From NCBI RefSeq assembly GCF_019355395.1, contig NZ_CP048829.1:2893001-2957000 (forward strand): a stretch of 64,000 nucleotides of DNA. Direction: 5' to 3'. Below, one piece after another: positions 8,473 through 16,882 of the stretch. The position numbers were made by a program, and so were the translations under genes. Positions within the stretch are counted from its first letter, which is position 1; every line of letters starts with the position of its first letter. The notes below the pieces were generated by a model, which saw nothing but the letters and a program-made list of their open reading frames with translations, was not told the origin of the DNA and did no database searches. Source of the stretch: Chordicoccus furentiruminis. GTDB taxonomy: Bacteria > Bacillota > Clostridia > Lachnospirales > Lachnospiraceae.

Positions 8473-8944
8473 AGAAATAGGGATGAAAAAGCCTGATTTA
8501 CTGGGGTTTCCGTCACCGGGAGCAGAGCGTGCTCGGTGTGATGGAAGCCCTCTTTTTATGTCTGAGGGAACTGGTCAGGAGCAGTGGCGTGGCTACGATT
8601 TTACTATTTCAGAAAACGAGTCAACGATTTTACTATTTGGGGTTGGTCGAGACTATGAGTTTATTGATGAAGAGAAAGAAAGCGGCGGCAGCGGAGTGAT
8701 GCGTTCAATGCCATGTTGAACGGCATCAAGAATATCTGCGGAAATATATTGACGGATATCAAGTGAAGCTGGTCAGTGATACAAGCTAAGGGAGGTTGTG
8801 GGAGGTGAGCTTTGTGCTGAAGAAATTTTAGATTTCGCAACCAGCTTTAACATTTCAGAGATATAAATGTTCGGTTTGGTTGGTAGACATGGTATGCCTT
8901 GCAATTAAAATAATGTTAAAATAAATTGCAAAGGTGAGAAATAC
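8473..8944 (+). other. degenerate stretch after rlmD, with an RlmD-tail-like remnant
   Basis: No convincing gene. At 8646-8699 one frame reads VETMSLLMKRKKAAAAE-stop, matching the 'VETVxLL' signature of RlmD C-termini. Just before it, the 15-mer ACGATTTTACTATTT occurs twice (8595-8609 and 8624-8638). The 78-codon frame at 8483-8719 runs through these repeats and resembles nothing I know. Composition turns AT-rich toward the acyltransferase gene. Confidence 0.5.
8899..8931. promoter_or_regulatory. inverted repeat upstream of the acyltransferase gene
   Basis: TTGCAATT (8899-8906) and its exact reverse complement AATTGCAA (8924-8931) flank an A/T-rich core containing TAAAAT (8917-8922). It sits 14 bp before the next gene's start. 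An operator over a promoter is likely, possibly for the XRE-AbrB regulator encoded at the end of this operon. Confidence 0.45.
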
Positions 8945-10033
8945 ATGAGAAAATACTACTTAGACAATATCAGATGGGTAACTGTAGTTTTGGTTGTCAT
9001 TTATCATGTGATTTACATGTATAATGGCGAAGGCATTCTCGGAGGAGTTGGAAAGATTACTTCTCTTGATATGCAGTATTATGACATTTTCCTATATGCG
9101 GTCTATCCATGGTTTATGCTTCTGTTATTCCTTGTATCGGGAATATGCTCCAGATATTATCTGGACAGTCACACCGCAAAGGAATTTGCGAAAAACAGGA
9201 CAAGGAAGCTGCTTATTCCCTCTACCGTAGGACTATTTGCGTTTCAGTTCATCCAGGGATATGTCAGCATGTCAATAGGCGACGCTTTTGATTCCATGCA
9301 CGAAGTACCTGCCGTAATCAAGTATTTCATTATGGTGTTAAGCGGAACGGGAGTTCTGTGGTACATACAGCTGCTTTGGCTATTTTCGATGGTTCTTCTT
9401 CTCGTCAGAAAAATAGATAAGGACAGGCTGTGGAAATTGGGTGGAAAGGCTAACCTCATAGCGATACTTTTGATGGCTCTTGTAATATGGGGAGCAGCGC
9501 AGATTCTTAACACGCCGGTTGTTGTGGTTTATCGGTTTGGATATTACGGAGCTGCTTTCTTGCTTGGCTACTTTGTGTTTTCACATGATGAGGTAATTGC
9601 GACACTGAAAAAATATTTTGTATTGCTGCTTGTTCTTGGTGTAGGTGTTGGAACAGCCTTCTGCATCATGTACTTTGGTGACAACTATGCGGAAGCCCCT
9701 ATCAACAGATCGATCCTGTTTACAGTTTTCGGATGGTTGGCAAGTATGGCGATTCTTGGCGGTGCAGCAAAGTATGCTGATAAGCAAAACGCTTTTACGA
9801 TATGGATGAGTAAAAACAATTTTGGGTTATATGTATTTCATTACCTTGGGATATCAACAGCAGCCCTGCTTCTTGGAAAACCAGGTAATCTTCCGACAAC
9901 TATGATTTATATTATCAGCTTGATTGCAGGCTTTGTGGTGGCATATGCCTTGAATGCCGTAATCTCCAGAATACCATTCTTCAGATGGGCGGTGCTCGGA
10001 ATAAAGAAAGAGAGAAAAAACGATGTTTCATGA
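8945..10033 (+). CDS. acyltransferase family 3 membrane protein
   Basis: 362 residues with about ten hydrophobic segments. It starts MRKYYLDNIRWVTVVLVVIYHV; the 'R-x-x-D-N-I-R...H' opening is that of acyltransferase-3/OafA-like membrane proteins, which O-acylate surface sugars or other exported molecules at the cytoplasmic membrane. AAAGGTGAG lies 6 nt before the ATG. It overlaps the following regulator gene by 11 bp, so the two are probably co-transcribed. GC content is well below that of rlmD, which suggests transfer. The acyl acceptor cannot be deduced. Confidence 0.85.
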   Translation: MRKYYLDNIRWVTVVLVVIYHVIYMYNGEGILGGVGKITSLDMQYYDIFLYAVYPWFMLLLFLVSGICSRYYLDSHTAKEFAKNRTRKLLIPSTVGLFAFQFIQGYVSMSIGDAFDSMHEVPAVIKYFIMVLSGTGVLWYIQLLWLFSMVLLLVRKIDKDRLWKLGGKANLIAILLMALVIWGAAQILNTPVVVVYRFGYYGAAFLLGYFVFSHDEVIATLKKYFVLLLVLGVGVGTAFCIMYFGDNYAEAPINRSILFTVFGWLASMAILGGAAKYADKQNAFTIWMSKNNFGLYVFHYLGISTAALLLGKPGNLPTTMIYIISLIAGFVVAYALNAVISRIPFFRWAVLGIKKERKNDVS

Positions 10034-10454
10034 CAATCTGATAACACTTAGAAAAATGAAAAACATGACGCAGGAAGATATAGCTGATATAGTTGGCGTT
10101 TCCCGGCAGTCTGTAGCAAAGTGGGAAACCGGAGAAACTGTTCCTGATTTGGACAAGTGTAAAAAACTTGCGGAAATATTTGAAGTGTCGCTTGATGATC
10201 TGGCCAATTATAAATCGGAGGATAGCATGGGTATGCCGCTTCCACCAAAAGGAAAACATCTCTTCGGAATGGTAACTGTAGGTGATAAAGGGCAGATTGT
10301 GATTCCTGCTAAAGCAAGAAAGATATTTGAGATTTCACCTGGAGATCAGTTGGTGGTACTTGGCGATGAAAGACAAGGACTTGCTATCATGAAATCAGAA
10401 AGCATCTTAGCCTTTGCCGATGCAGTCAGGAACGGAACGGTAGTACAGGAATAG
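10023..10454 (+). CDS. XRE-type HTH regulator fused to an AbrB/SpoVT-like domain
   Basis: 143 residues. The N-terminus (about 5-60) is a helix-turn-helix of the XRE type: MTQEDIADIVGVSRQSVAKWE. The C-terminal half (about 82-125) is an AbrB-type swapped-hairpin domain: TVGDKGQIVIPAKARKIFEI. This gives two DNA-binding modules in one small protein. It starts inside the acyltransferase gene. The inverted repeat at 8899-8931 is a plausible target, by inference only. Confidence 0.85.
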   Translation: MFHDNLITLRKMKNMTQEDIADIVGVSRQSVAKWETGETVPDLDKCKKLAEIFEVSLDDLANYKSEDSMGMPLPPKGKHLFGMVTVGDKGQIVIPAKARKIFEISPGDQLVVLGDERQGLAIMKSESILAFADAVRNGTVVQE

Positions 10455-10560
10455 ATAACGAGACAATGGATATGTTCCTGACCGCGTTTATGTGAACAGG
10501 CGCAGGGAATGATTATTTATTTCGTTGACTCGTGCCAAGCCGTTTTCATCAACTGACAGG

Positions 10561-10803
10561 ATGGTAAAGCACCTTAACGAGCTTGCTGGATCACTTAAGG
10601 ATCATGAGAAGGCTGTTTTTCTGCAGGTTTTCCAGTATCGTATAACAGAAAAGAAGGAACGTCTGAGGTCAACGCACTATGAGGAGGTGTCACAAACCTT
10701 CAGGAATGCTGCGAAGGCAGGCGTTGAATTCTGGGAGATTCAGCTGGATTTCAGACCGGAAGGGGTAGCGCTTTACAAAGTAACGAGAAGTGAAGACTTA
10801 TAA
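10561..10803 (+). CDS. small hypothetical protein
   Basis: 80 residues from ATG 10561 (MVKHLNELAGSLKDHEKAVF); the frame is open from a TTG at 10525. It is mostly helical and charged, ending FRPEGVALYKVTRSEDL. No known family is recognised and no clear ribosome-binding site precedes the ATG. It lies in the accessory island and may be a truncated remnant. Confidence 0.4.
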   Translation: MVKHLNELAGSLKDHEKAVFLQVFQYRITEKKERLRSTHYEEVSQTFRNAAKAGVEFWEIQLDFRPEGVALYKVTRSEDL

Positions 10804-10876
10804 ATCCAGCTTGTAGAAGCGTTCAGCCGACGAAAAACAGTAGATTTCTTCGGTTGGAGGCGCTTTGGTTGGTTAA

Positions 10877-11032
10877 TTCGCTTGTACTGTGGACATTCAT
10901 AATGGTGTCTCGGGGCACGTGGAGACGGTGTGCCTCTTGAGCAAGAAAAATGCGAAGCCGAAGGACTGTGTTGAGATTAGCGTTGATGCTGAGGATTATT
11001 ACAGGATCAAGAGTTCAGAGAAAGACATTTGA
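10877..11032 (+). pseudogene. displaced C-terminal tail of an RlmD-type methyltransferase
   Basis: A 51-codon frame without its own good start reads NGVSGHVETVCLLSKKNAKP, then a VEISVDAEDYYRIK segment and a stop at 11030-11032. 'HVETVCLLS' is the hallmark of RlmD C-termini, and the extra charged tail is of the kind seen in Firmicutes RlmD proteins. It lies 2.4 kb downstream of rlmD in the same orientation and is followed by a terminator, as the true end of an rlmD gene would be. Confidence 0.65.
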
Positions 11033-11062
11033 CAGACTACTAAAGTTTGAAGAGTATGTGAA

Positions 11063-11112
11063 AAAACCTGTGGAATGAACCGTGATAGGGGATTTCCACA
11101 GGTTTTCCTTTT
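11063..11112 (+). terminator. terminator after the rlmD-tail remnant
   Basis: AAAACCTGTGGAA and TTCCACAGGTTTT form a 13-bp perfect stem around a 17-18-nt loop, followed by CCTTTT. Confidence 0.75.
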
Positions 11113-11140
11113 GCTGAAATTGCATTGCTCTTATATTAAA

Positions 11141-11160
11141 CATGACATACAGATGTCGTG
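11141..11160. promoter_or_regulatory. operator-like inverted repeat before the WYL regulator
   Basis: CATGACAT (11141-11148) and ATGTCGTG (11153-11160) are complementary at seven of eight positions, 38 bp before the start of the WYL regulator. Autoregulation is plausible. Confidence 0.4.
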
Positions 11161-11197
11161 TTATATGCGTTAGTATATAAATGGAGCGTAAGAGAAT

Positions 11198-12109
11198 ATG
11201 AAGATAGACAGGCTGATAGGAATATTGTCAATCTTATTGCAGGAAGACAAGACAACAGCTCCTGAACTGGCAGAAAGGTTTGAAGTGTCTCGCAGGACGA
11301 TTAACCGAGATATTGAGGACCTTTGCAAGGCCGGTATTCCTGTTCGTACAGTTCAGGGCACTGGCGGCGGGATCAGTATTATGGACGGATACCGGATGGA
11401 CAGGACGATCCTGACATCCAGGGACATGCAGATGATCCTTGCAGGACTGAGTGGCCTGGACAGCGTGAGCGGGAGCAGTTATTACGGTCAGCTGATGGAA
11501 AAAATACAGGCGGGATCTTCTGAGTTCATCAGCGGACGGGATTCCATTTTGATCGATCTGTCATCGTGGTATCGGGATTCGCTGGCGCCGAAGATAGAAA
11601 CGATACAGGATGCGATCGGAGACAGGCACATGGTCCGGTTTCGGTATTATGCTCCGTCCGGTGACAGCGAGCGGACGGTTGAACCTTATTATCTGGTATT
11701 TCGATGGTCAAGCTGGTACCTTTGGGGCTGGTGTATGGATCGTAAGGATTACAGATTGTTTAAGCTGAATCGCATGGATCGCGTTACAGAAACGGATAAA
11801 GAATTTGTCTGTCGAGATGCACCTATTCCGGATCTTTCAGCTGAAAAAATATTTCCGGGTGAGATTAAGGTTAAGGTGTTATTTTCACCGGATATGAAAT
11901 GGCGCCTGATCGAAGACTTCGGACCTGATTGCTTTACAGAAGCGGATGATGGAAGACTGCTCTTTACAGCGGACTACGCGGATATGGAAAACCTTGTGAC
12001 CTGGCTCATGACTTTCGGAGCGAAGGCTGAAGTGCTGGAGCCGGCAGAAGCGCGGGATATTATCCGCAGGAATGCAGAGGAGACATTACAGCTTTATGAG
12101 GAGGATTAA
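11198..12109 (+). CDS. HTH/WYL-domain transcriptional regulator (YafY-like)
   Basis: 303 residues. The N-terminal winged HTH (RLIGILSILLQEDKTTAPEL, then FEVSRRTINRDIEDL) is of the HTH_11 type. The central WYL domain is at about 140-210 (RFRYYAPSGDSERTVEPYYL, then SSWYLWGWC), followed by a C-terminal WCX-like extension. WYL proteins bind ligands and regulate transcription. It precedes a GyrI-like gene by 5 bp and a GNAT gene after that, probably one operon. Confidence 0.92.
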   Translation: MKIDRLIGILSILLQEDKTTAPELAERFEVSRRTINRDIEDLCKAGIPVRTVQGTGGGISIMDGYRMDRTILTSRDMQMILAGLSGLDSVSGSSYYGQLMEKIQAGSSEFISGRDSILIDLSSWYRDSLAPKIETIQDAIGDRHMVRFRYYAPSGDSERTVEPYYLVFRWSSWYLWGWCMDRKDYRLFKLNRMDRVTETDKEFVCRDAPIPDLSAEKIFPGEIKVKVLFSPDMKWRLIEDFGPDCFTEADDGRLLFTADYADMENLVTWLMTFGAKAEVLEPAEARDIIRRNAEETLQLYEED

Positions 12110-12114
12110 CATTT

Positions 12115-12753
12115 ATGGCATTTGATTTCAAAAAAGAATACCAAGAATTCTATATGCCGAAAGGAACACCTTCAATAGTAACTGTGCCGGAAATGAATTT
12201 TATCGCGGTACGCGGCAGCGGGGATCCCAATGATGAGGAAGGCGAGTACAAACAGGCGATAGGTCTTCTGTACGGTATTGCTTTTACGATCAAGATGAGT
12301 AAGAAAGGCAGCTATCAGATCGATGGATATTTTGATTATGTGGTGCCGCCTTTGGAAGGATTCTGGTGGCAGGATGGAATGATCGGTGTCGATTATACCC
12401 ATAAGGATTCTTTCCGGTGGATCTCCGTCATCCGTCTGCCGGATTTTGTGACGAAAGATGATTTTGACTGGGCTGTCAAAGAAGCTGCGGCAAAAAAGAA
12501 ACAGGATTTTTCGAAAGTTGAGTTCTTTACCTATGATGAAGGGCTGTGTGTTCAGTGTATGCATATCGGGGCTTATGATGATGAGCCTGCCACGGTAGCG
12601 GCGATGCACAGATTTATGGAAGAGCAGGGATATGCTCTTGATATTACGGACGAACGCATGCACCATGAGATTTATCTGGGCGATGCGCGGAAAGCAGCAC
12701 CGGAGAAGCTGAGGACCGTGATCCGTCATCCGATAAAAGTGAAGGAGAATTGA
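12115..12753 (+). CDS. GyrI-like small-molecule-binding protein
   Basis: 212 residues with no membrane segment. The opening FYMPKGTPSIVTVPEMNFIAVRGSGDPN and the later VVPPLEGFWW / FRWISVIRLPDFV blocks match stand-alone GyrI-like proteins. These share the effector-binding fold of the AraC/MerR regulators and often sit beside WYL or MerR regulators. GAGGAGG precedes the ATG. It may bind or hydrolyse a hydrophobic toxic compound, but the ligand is unknown. Confidence 0.85.
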   Translation: MAFDFKKEYQEFYMPKGTPSIVTVPEMNFIAVRGSGDPNDEEGEYKQAIGLLYGIAFTIKMSKKGSYQIDGYFDYVVPPLEGFWWQDGMIGVDYTHKDSFRWISVIRLPDFVTKDDFDWAVKEAAAKKKQDFSKVEFFTYDEGLCVQCMHIGAYDDEPATVAAMHRFMEEQGYALDITDERMHHEIYLGDARKAAPEKLRTVIRHPIKVKEN

Positions 12754-12757
12754 TCCG

Positions 12758-13504
12758 ATGGAGTACATCAAAGTTACAAAGGAAAATCTGGAAAAGGAGC
12801 ATATCTGCTGTGCCATTTCCAATAATAAGGATGTTCAGGTGTCATCGAAGAAGGCGTGGCTGGCCGACAGGTTTGAAGAGGGACTTGTCTTTCTGAAGAG
12901 TGTGGAGCGGGGAAAGTGCTTTATAGAATATATCCCGGCTGAGAACGCGTGGGTTCCAATCCAGGCTGACGGCTATATGTATATCGATTGCCTGTGGGTG
13001 TCCGGTTCCTTCAAAGGTCATGGCTATTCTGCAGAATTGCTGAACGCCTGTATTGAGGACAGTAAAGAAAAGGGGAAGAAAGGGCTGTGTATATTAGCAG
13101 CAGCTAAGAAGAAGCCGTTCCTTGCCGACCCTAAGTTTCTGAAATATAAGGGCTTTATCGTATGCGACGAGGCGGACAATGGCATTCAGTTGTGGTACTT
13201 GCCATTTGTGACGGATGCAGACAAGCCTCATTTCAGGGAATGTGCAAAGCATCCGCGCATAGAAGAAAAAGGTTATGTACTGTATTACACCAGCCAGTGT
13301 CCGTTCAATGCGAAGTATGTTCCAGTGCTGGAGCAGACTGCCAGAGAAAATGATATACCATTCCATGCGATCCATATCGAAAGCAGAGAGAAAGCACAGA
13401 ATGCTCCGACTCCGATTACAAACTATGCGTTGTTTCATGACGGAGAATATATTACGAATGAGCAGATGAACGATAAAAAGTTTCTGAAACTTGTGAATGC
13501 TTGA
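12758..13504 (+). CDS. GNAT acetyltransferase with YoaP-like C-terminal domain
   Basis: 248 residues. Residues about 1-145 are a GNAT fold (IDCLWVSGSFKGHGYSAELL carries the acetyl-CoA loop). Residues about 165-245 form the YoaP-like extension, beginning GYVLYYTSQCPFNAKYVP, which has a thioredoxin-like look with one Cys. It starts 4 bp after the GyrI-like gene. The substrate is unknown. Confidence 0.85.
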   Translation: MEYIKVTKENLEKEHICCAISNNKDVQVSSKKAWLADRFEEGLVFLKSVERGKCFIEYIPAENAWVPIQADGYMYIDCLWVSGSFKGHGYSAELLNACIEDSKEKGKKGLCILAAAKKKPFLADPKFLKYKGFIVCDEADNGIQLWYLPFVTDADKPHFRECAKHPRIEEKGYVLYYTSQCPFNAKYVPVLEQTARENDIPFHAIHIESREKAQNAPTPITNYALFHDGEYITNEQMNDKKFLKLVNA

Positions 13505-13521
13505 TCAGGAGCAATACCGCC

Positions 13522-13587
13522 ATGGAGTTTTTGTTGCTCACGTGGAACAATGTCGAGACAGTGGCTCTGCTAACGAGAGCAAATTGA
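13522..13587 (+). pseudogene. short RlmD-tail-like remnant
   Basis: A 21-codon frame ends NNVETVALLTRAN-stop, which again carries the 'VETVxLL' end signature of RlmD proteins. It follows the GNAT gene directly and marks the right border of the accessory island. It is too short to be a gene; it reads as a recombination scar. Confidence 0.5.
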
Positions 13588-13623
13588 AAGAGGGCCGAAA
13601 AAGCCCGTGTTTAAGCCATTTCT

Positions 13624-13671
13624 GCGGCATCCGTCTTTCTGAGAAGAGAGGTGGGTGCCGCTTTTTCTTTT
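13624..13671 (+). terminator. terminator at the right edge of the rlmD island
   Basis: GCGGCA (13624-13629) pairs with TGCCGC (13656-13661), with an inner TCTTTCT/AAGAGA pairing, then TTTTTCTTTT. Confidence 0.65.
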
Positions 13672-13726
13672 AGAAAAAATGGGTCAATCACTTTTTCTGT
13701 GTGCTTGATGGTTACTGGTTACGTAC

Positions 13727-13918
13727 GCCACCCTTGACTGAACCTGTCAGAAACGCTGCGGCTTAAGTGCCGACGGTGAAGAACTCAAGAACAGCCTGCC
13801 TTCTTCACCATATCGGCTGCTCAGTATAGCGTTTCTGCCAGAACCCGCCAAGGGCAGGCCCTGCTTCGCAGGGTGGCTGTTTCTATGCCTCAGGCTCAGG
13901 AGCCTAAGAACAGCCTGC
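13727..13918 (+). ncRNA. structured RNA candidate, copy A
   Basis: About 190 nt without coding potential that folds into a multi-stem structure shared with copy B at 40995-41177. Closing pairs are GCCA (13727)/TGGC (13874) and CCCTTG (13731)/CAAGGG (13849). Next is the stem CAGAAACGCT (13748)/AGCGTTTCTG (13828). The inner stem is GCCGA (13769)/TCGGC (13813) plus GGTGAAGAA (13775)/TTCTTCACC (13801), closing a 17-nt loop. A side hairpin CCCTGC-TTC-GCAGGG and a 3' hairpin follow. The loop sequence AAGAACAGCCTGC recurs at 13906-13918. It lies 110 bp upstream of an ISL3 transposase. Stems differ from copy B but keep pairing, so RNA function is likely. The name is unknown. Confidence 0.65.
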
Positions 13919-14027
13919 TTATAACACTTTGCACCTTTACACTTGAATAAAAGAAGGATCATCCTGTAAGGTTGTACGTATCATCCTGGCAAGATGAGAT
14001 ACCACAATCCAAAGGAGACCCTTCATC

Positions 14028-15440
14028 ATGCAGTATATCCGACCTGAGGCTGACGGACAACTCACATTTGCAGAATCAACAGATTTTTTGATGATTCCGT
14101 GCTGCCTGTATGGCTTCCATAATACGGAGACTACCGTTCATGAAGCGGTATCCGGCAGAAAAGTCTTCTGCTACCACGGTACGCTGGATGTCCCTCCGGA
14201 AGAAACGGTCTGTCCGGAGTGCGGCGCGAGGATGCATGTGAACCAGCATCCGGAGATCACTCTGCGGCATCTTTGCATCGGCGGGAATCTCTCCAGTGTT
14301 GTGTTTCCGCATAACCAGTTTCGGTGTCCGGAATGCGGCGGGACACATTCCCAGTTCATCTCTTTTAAAGCGGATGGGCACCGGATCACGGAAGAACTGT
14401 ACCAGTACACCCGGGATCTTTTGGCTCATGGAACATATACACTCAAGCAGGTTTCCGAGATCACCGGCCTTGGGAAAAACGTTGTCAAGGCAATCGATAA
14501 AAAGCGCCTGCAGGATGCGTATACGATTGACGGCAAAAAGCTGCGTAAGCCGGAACATAAGGCAAAGTTTCTTGGTATCGATGAGTTCAAGCTGCATAAC
14601 GGGCACCGCTACGCTACGCACATCATCGACATGGAGCGCGGCCACGTCCTCTGGATCGGCCACGGCAAGAAGAAGCAGGTCGTCTACGACTTCATTGACC
14701 ATGTCGGGATGGAGTGGATGGAAAGCGTAGAAGCTGTCGCCTGCGACATGAATTCCGATTTCCAGGAGGCCTTCGAGGAGCGCTGCGAATGGATCCAGCC
14801 GGTATTCGACTACTTCCACATCGTCAAAAACTTCAATGATAAGGTGGTCAGCGAAGTCCGGCGCGATGAGCAGAGACGGCTCACTGAAGAAGGAAACCTC
14901 GAAGCAGCCAGGGCACTCAAGCGCACCCGCTATATCCTTACGTCCAGCCGCTCGACCCTTCAGCGGAAGGATCAGGAAGCATCTGAGGGCAAAGTGTTGT
15001 CAAAGGGCGGCGGTCTCTTCAATAAGGAAGAGGTCATCCGGAAGTCCGGATATGAGGCAAAGTATGACGCGCTCCTTGCGGAAAACGAGCTCCTGTTCAC
15101 GCTGGATCTCATCAAGGAGAAACTCAGCGAGGCGTACCGGCAGACCAGTGAAGTAGTCATGGCGGAGATGATGACTGAGACCATAGATATCTGCTTCGCC
15201 ACAGGGAACAGACATCTGCGGTGGTTCGGCCGCCTGATTGAAAACCACTTTGAAGGTATCATTGCCCATGCGACTTACCGGATCTCAGCCGGAAAGATCG
15301 AAGGACTGAACAACAAGATCAAAACACTCAGGCGGCAGGGCTATGGCTATCCAGATGACGAATACTTCTTCCTGAAGATCTTCGACATCAGCCGTCGGGA
15401 CTATGACCGGAACCCTGCATCACACAGAAAATGTGACTGA
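14028..15440 (+). CDS. ISL3-family transposase (first copy)
   Basis: 470 residues. N-terminal zinc-binding cysteines (VCPECGARM and FRCPECGGTH) precede an HTH-like part and the DDE domain with FLGIDEFKLHNGHRY, VACDMNSDF and the closing KIEGLNNKIKTLRRQGYGY, which carries the catalytic Glu. It would move the element by cut-and-paste. GGAGA lies about 11 nt before the ATG. I could not identify convincing terminal inverted repeats, so the element borders are open. It is only distantly similar to the ISL3 transposase at 39561. Confidence 0.92.
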   Translation: MQYIRPEADGQLTFAESTDFLMIPCCLYGFHNTETTVHEAVSGRKVFCYHGTLDVPPEETVCPECGARMHVNQHPEITLRHLCIGGNLSSVVFPHNQFRCPECGGTHSQFISFKADGHRITEELYQYTRDLLAHGTYTLKQVSEITGLGKNVVKAIDKKRLQDAYTIDGKKLRKPEHKAKFLGIDEFKLHNGHRYATHIIDMERGHVLWIGHGKKKQVVYDFIDHVGMEWMESVEAVACDMNSDFQEAFEERCEWIQPVFDYFHIVKNFNDKVVSEVRRDEQRRLTEEGNLEAARALKRTRYILTSSRSTLQRKDQEASEGKVLSKGGGLFNKEEVIRKSGYEAKYDALLAENELLFTLDLIKEKLSEAYRQTSEVVMAEMMTETIDICFATGNRHLRWFGRLIENHFEGIIAHATYRISAGKIEGLNNKIKTLRRQGYGYPDDEYFFLKIFDISRRDYDRNPASHRKCD

Positions 15441-15889
15441 GCCAGAAAAAATGATGGCTTCGGATTGTCTGAATGAAGCCGCGCCTCAGAGACATGGCTT
15501 CACGGACCGCCCGTATCGGGACGGATCCTGAACAAGGTCAGAACAGAATCCGGAATATTGTTTTTTATCCGGTCCATATTCTGCGAAGGACAAGCTGTTC
15601 GGTTCCGTCGTCAGGACGTGTTCAGAACCTGTCTGCGGATTCTTCCTTTATGTCATAAATAACATCTATTTCTGAAAGACAATCGCAATAAATGTGCAGA
15701 TTGTGCAATTTACGGATGCCAGGTGCGTGATGTCTGGTGAAATTGATCTTCCGGATCCATCTCTTACAAAATGATCTGAGAAATCTGGCAAAGAGGTAAA
15801 ATGCAACCGGTTCACTTTCAAAAAAAGGCGTGATAATATACATAAAAAGCATAAAATATTTGATCAATACTTGAAAGGTATGATTCGGA
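15441..15889. other. intergenic region between ISL3 transposase and lysR
   Basis: No supported gene. GGCTTC (15456), GAAGCC (15475) and GGCTTC (15496) can form alternative hairpins shortly after the transposase stop, and GCCCGTATCGGGAC gives another small stem; the IS end probably lies here. The last 60 bp before lysR are A/T-rich and probably hold its promoter. Confidence 0.4.
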
Positions 15890-16789
15890 ATGGAAACCAG
15901 AGACCTCAGATACTTTCTTACCATCTGTGAGCAGAAATCCTTATCTTCTGCAGCGAAAGCGCTCTGTATCTCAGAGCCGCCTCTGTCCAGATGGCTGAAG
16001 AAATTTGAAAAACAATGTGGCGGAAGCCTGTTCACAAGAAGCAATGGCATCTATCTTCCTACCAATTTGGGGGAATACCTGAGAGAACAGGCTGAAAATT
16101 TCATTGAACTCTCCAATAAGATCGACAATGGACTCAGTGAGATGACGGGCGGCGGTCAGGTCCGGATCTCAATCGGAACGATTGAAACGGTCGGAATGTC
16201 CCTGCTTTCAGAATGGATTGCGGGGTTTCATCGGATTCATCCGGAAGTGACCTATCAGGTGGTCAACAGCCATACGGATGATATTATTGAGAAACTCCGA
16301 TATCGGGTCTTCGATATCGGGATCGTCAGAGAGCCGTTCAACAGCCTCGGCTATGAAACCCTTCAGATATCGGAAGAACCCTGGGTCGCGATCATCAGTC
16401 GGGAGCATCCGCTGTCCGGAGAGGTGGAACCGACTCTCGATCTGTGTCAGCTGGCCGATGAACCTCTGATCGCGCCCGCAAGAACGGCACATGCCACCCA
16501 GATGGAAACCTGGTTCGGAGAGATCGGTGTAAAACCGAATATTATCTGTACTTATAATGCCATTTTGAACGGACTTGCCCTGGCAAGACAGAATGTGGGG
16601 ATCATGCTGAGTCCGATGGTCCCGGGATCCAATCTCAACCTGGATTTACTGACCGTGAAGAAGATCGTCAATCCGAAACTGACCAGCAGAAGTATTCTGG
16701 TCTGCGACAGTAAGACGATTCATGCTCCGGTCATCGATGATTTTATCCGGTACATCAGACAAGGTATTAAATCAAAAAAAAATAGCTGA
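15890..16789 (+). CDS. LysR-family regulator of the downstream catabolic operon
   Basis: 299 residues, standard LysR length. The N-terminal winged HTH is METRDLRYFLTICEQKSLSSA followed by CISEPPLSRWLKKFE. Residues about 90-295 form the periplasmic-binding-protein-like effector domain. It is co-directional with, and 160 bp upstream of, the 14-gene heterocycle operon, the natural candidate for its target. GAAAGG lies 11 nt before the start. An inverted repeat and promoter at 16805-16856 could be its binding region. Confidence 0.9.
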   Translation: METRDLRYFLTICEQKSLSSAAKALCISEPPLSRWLKKFEKQCGGSLFTRSNGIYLPTNLGEYLREQAENFIELSNKIDNGLSEMTGGGQVRISIGTIETVGMSLLSEWIAGFHRIHPEVTYQVVNSHTDDIIEKLRYRVFDIGIVREPFNSLGYETLQISEEPWVAIISREHPLSGEVEPTLDLCQLADEPLIAPARTAHATQMETWFGEIGVKPNIICTYNAILNGLALARQNVGIMLSPMVPGSNLNLDLLTVKKIVNPKLTSRSILVCDSKTIHAPVIDDFIRYIRQGIKSKKNS

Positions 16790-16804
16790 TAGGTATCGAA
16801 ATTT

Positions 16805-16856
16805 GCATTCGCTCTTTGCGGATGCGTTTGACAAATTCAGATAACAGGCATAAAGT
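16805..16856 (+). promoter_or_regulatory. operator-like repeat and promoter of the catabolic operon
   Basis: GCATTCGC (16805-16812) and GCGGATGC (16818-16825) are inverted with one mismatch. TTGACA (16828-16833), a 17-bp spacer and TAAAGT (16851-16856) follow. The repeat adjoining the -35 is where LysR activators usually bind. Transcripts would start upstream of the palindrome at 16883-16931. Confidence 0.5.
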
Positions 16857-16882
16857 ACTGCCCAACAAAACAAATTTCCAGA

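Noticed and set aside
8483-8719. 78-codon open frame after rlmD
   Set aside because: It crosses a direct repeat and an out-of-frame RlmD-tail remnant, so it is more likely scar sequence than a gene.
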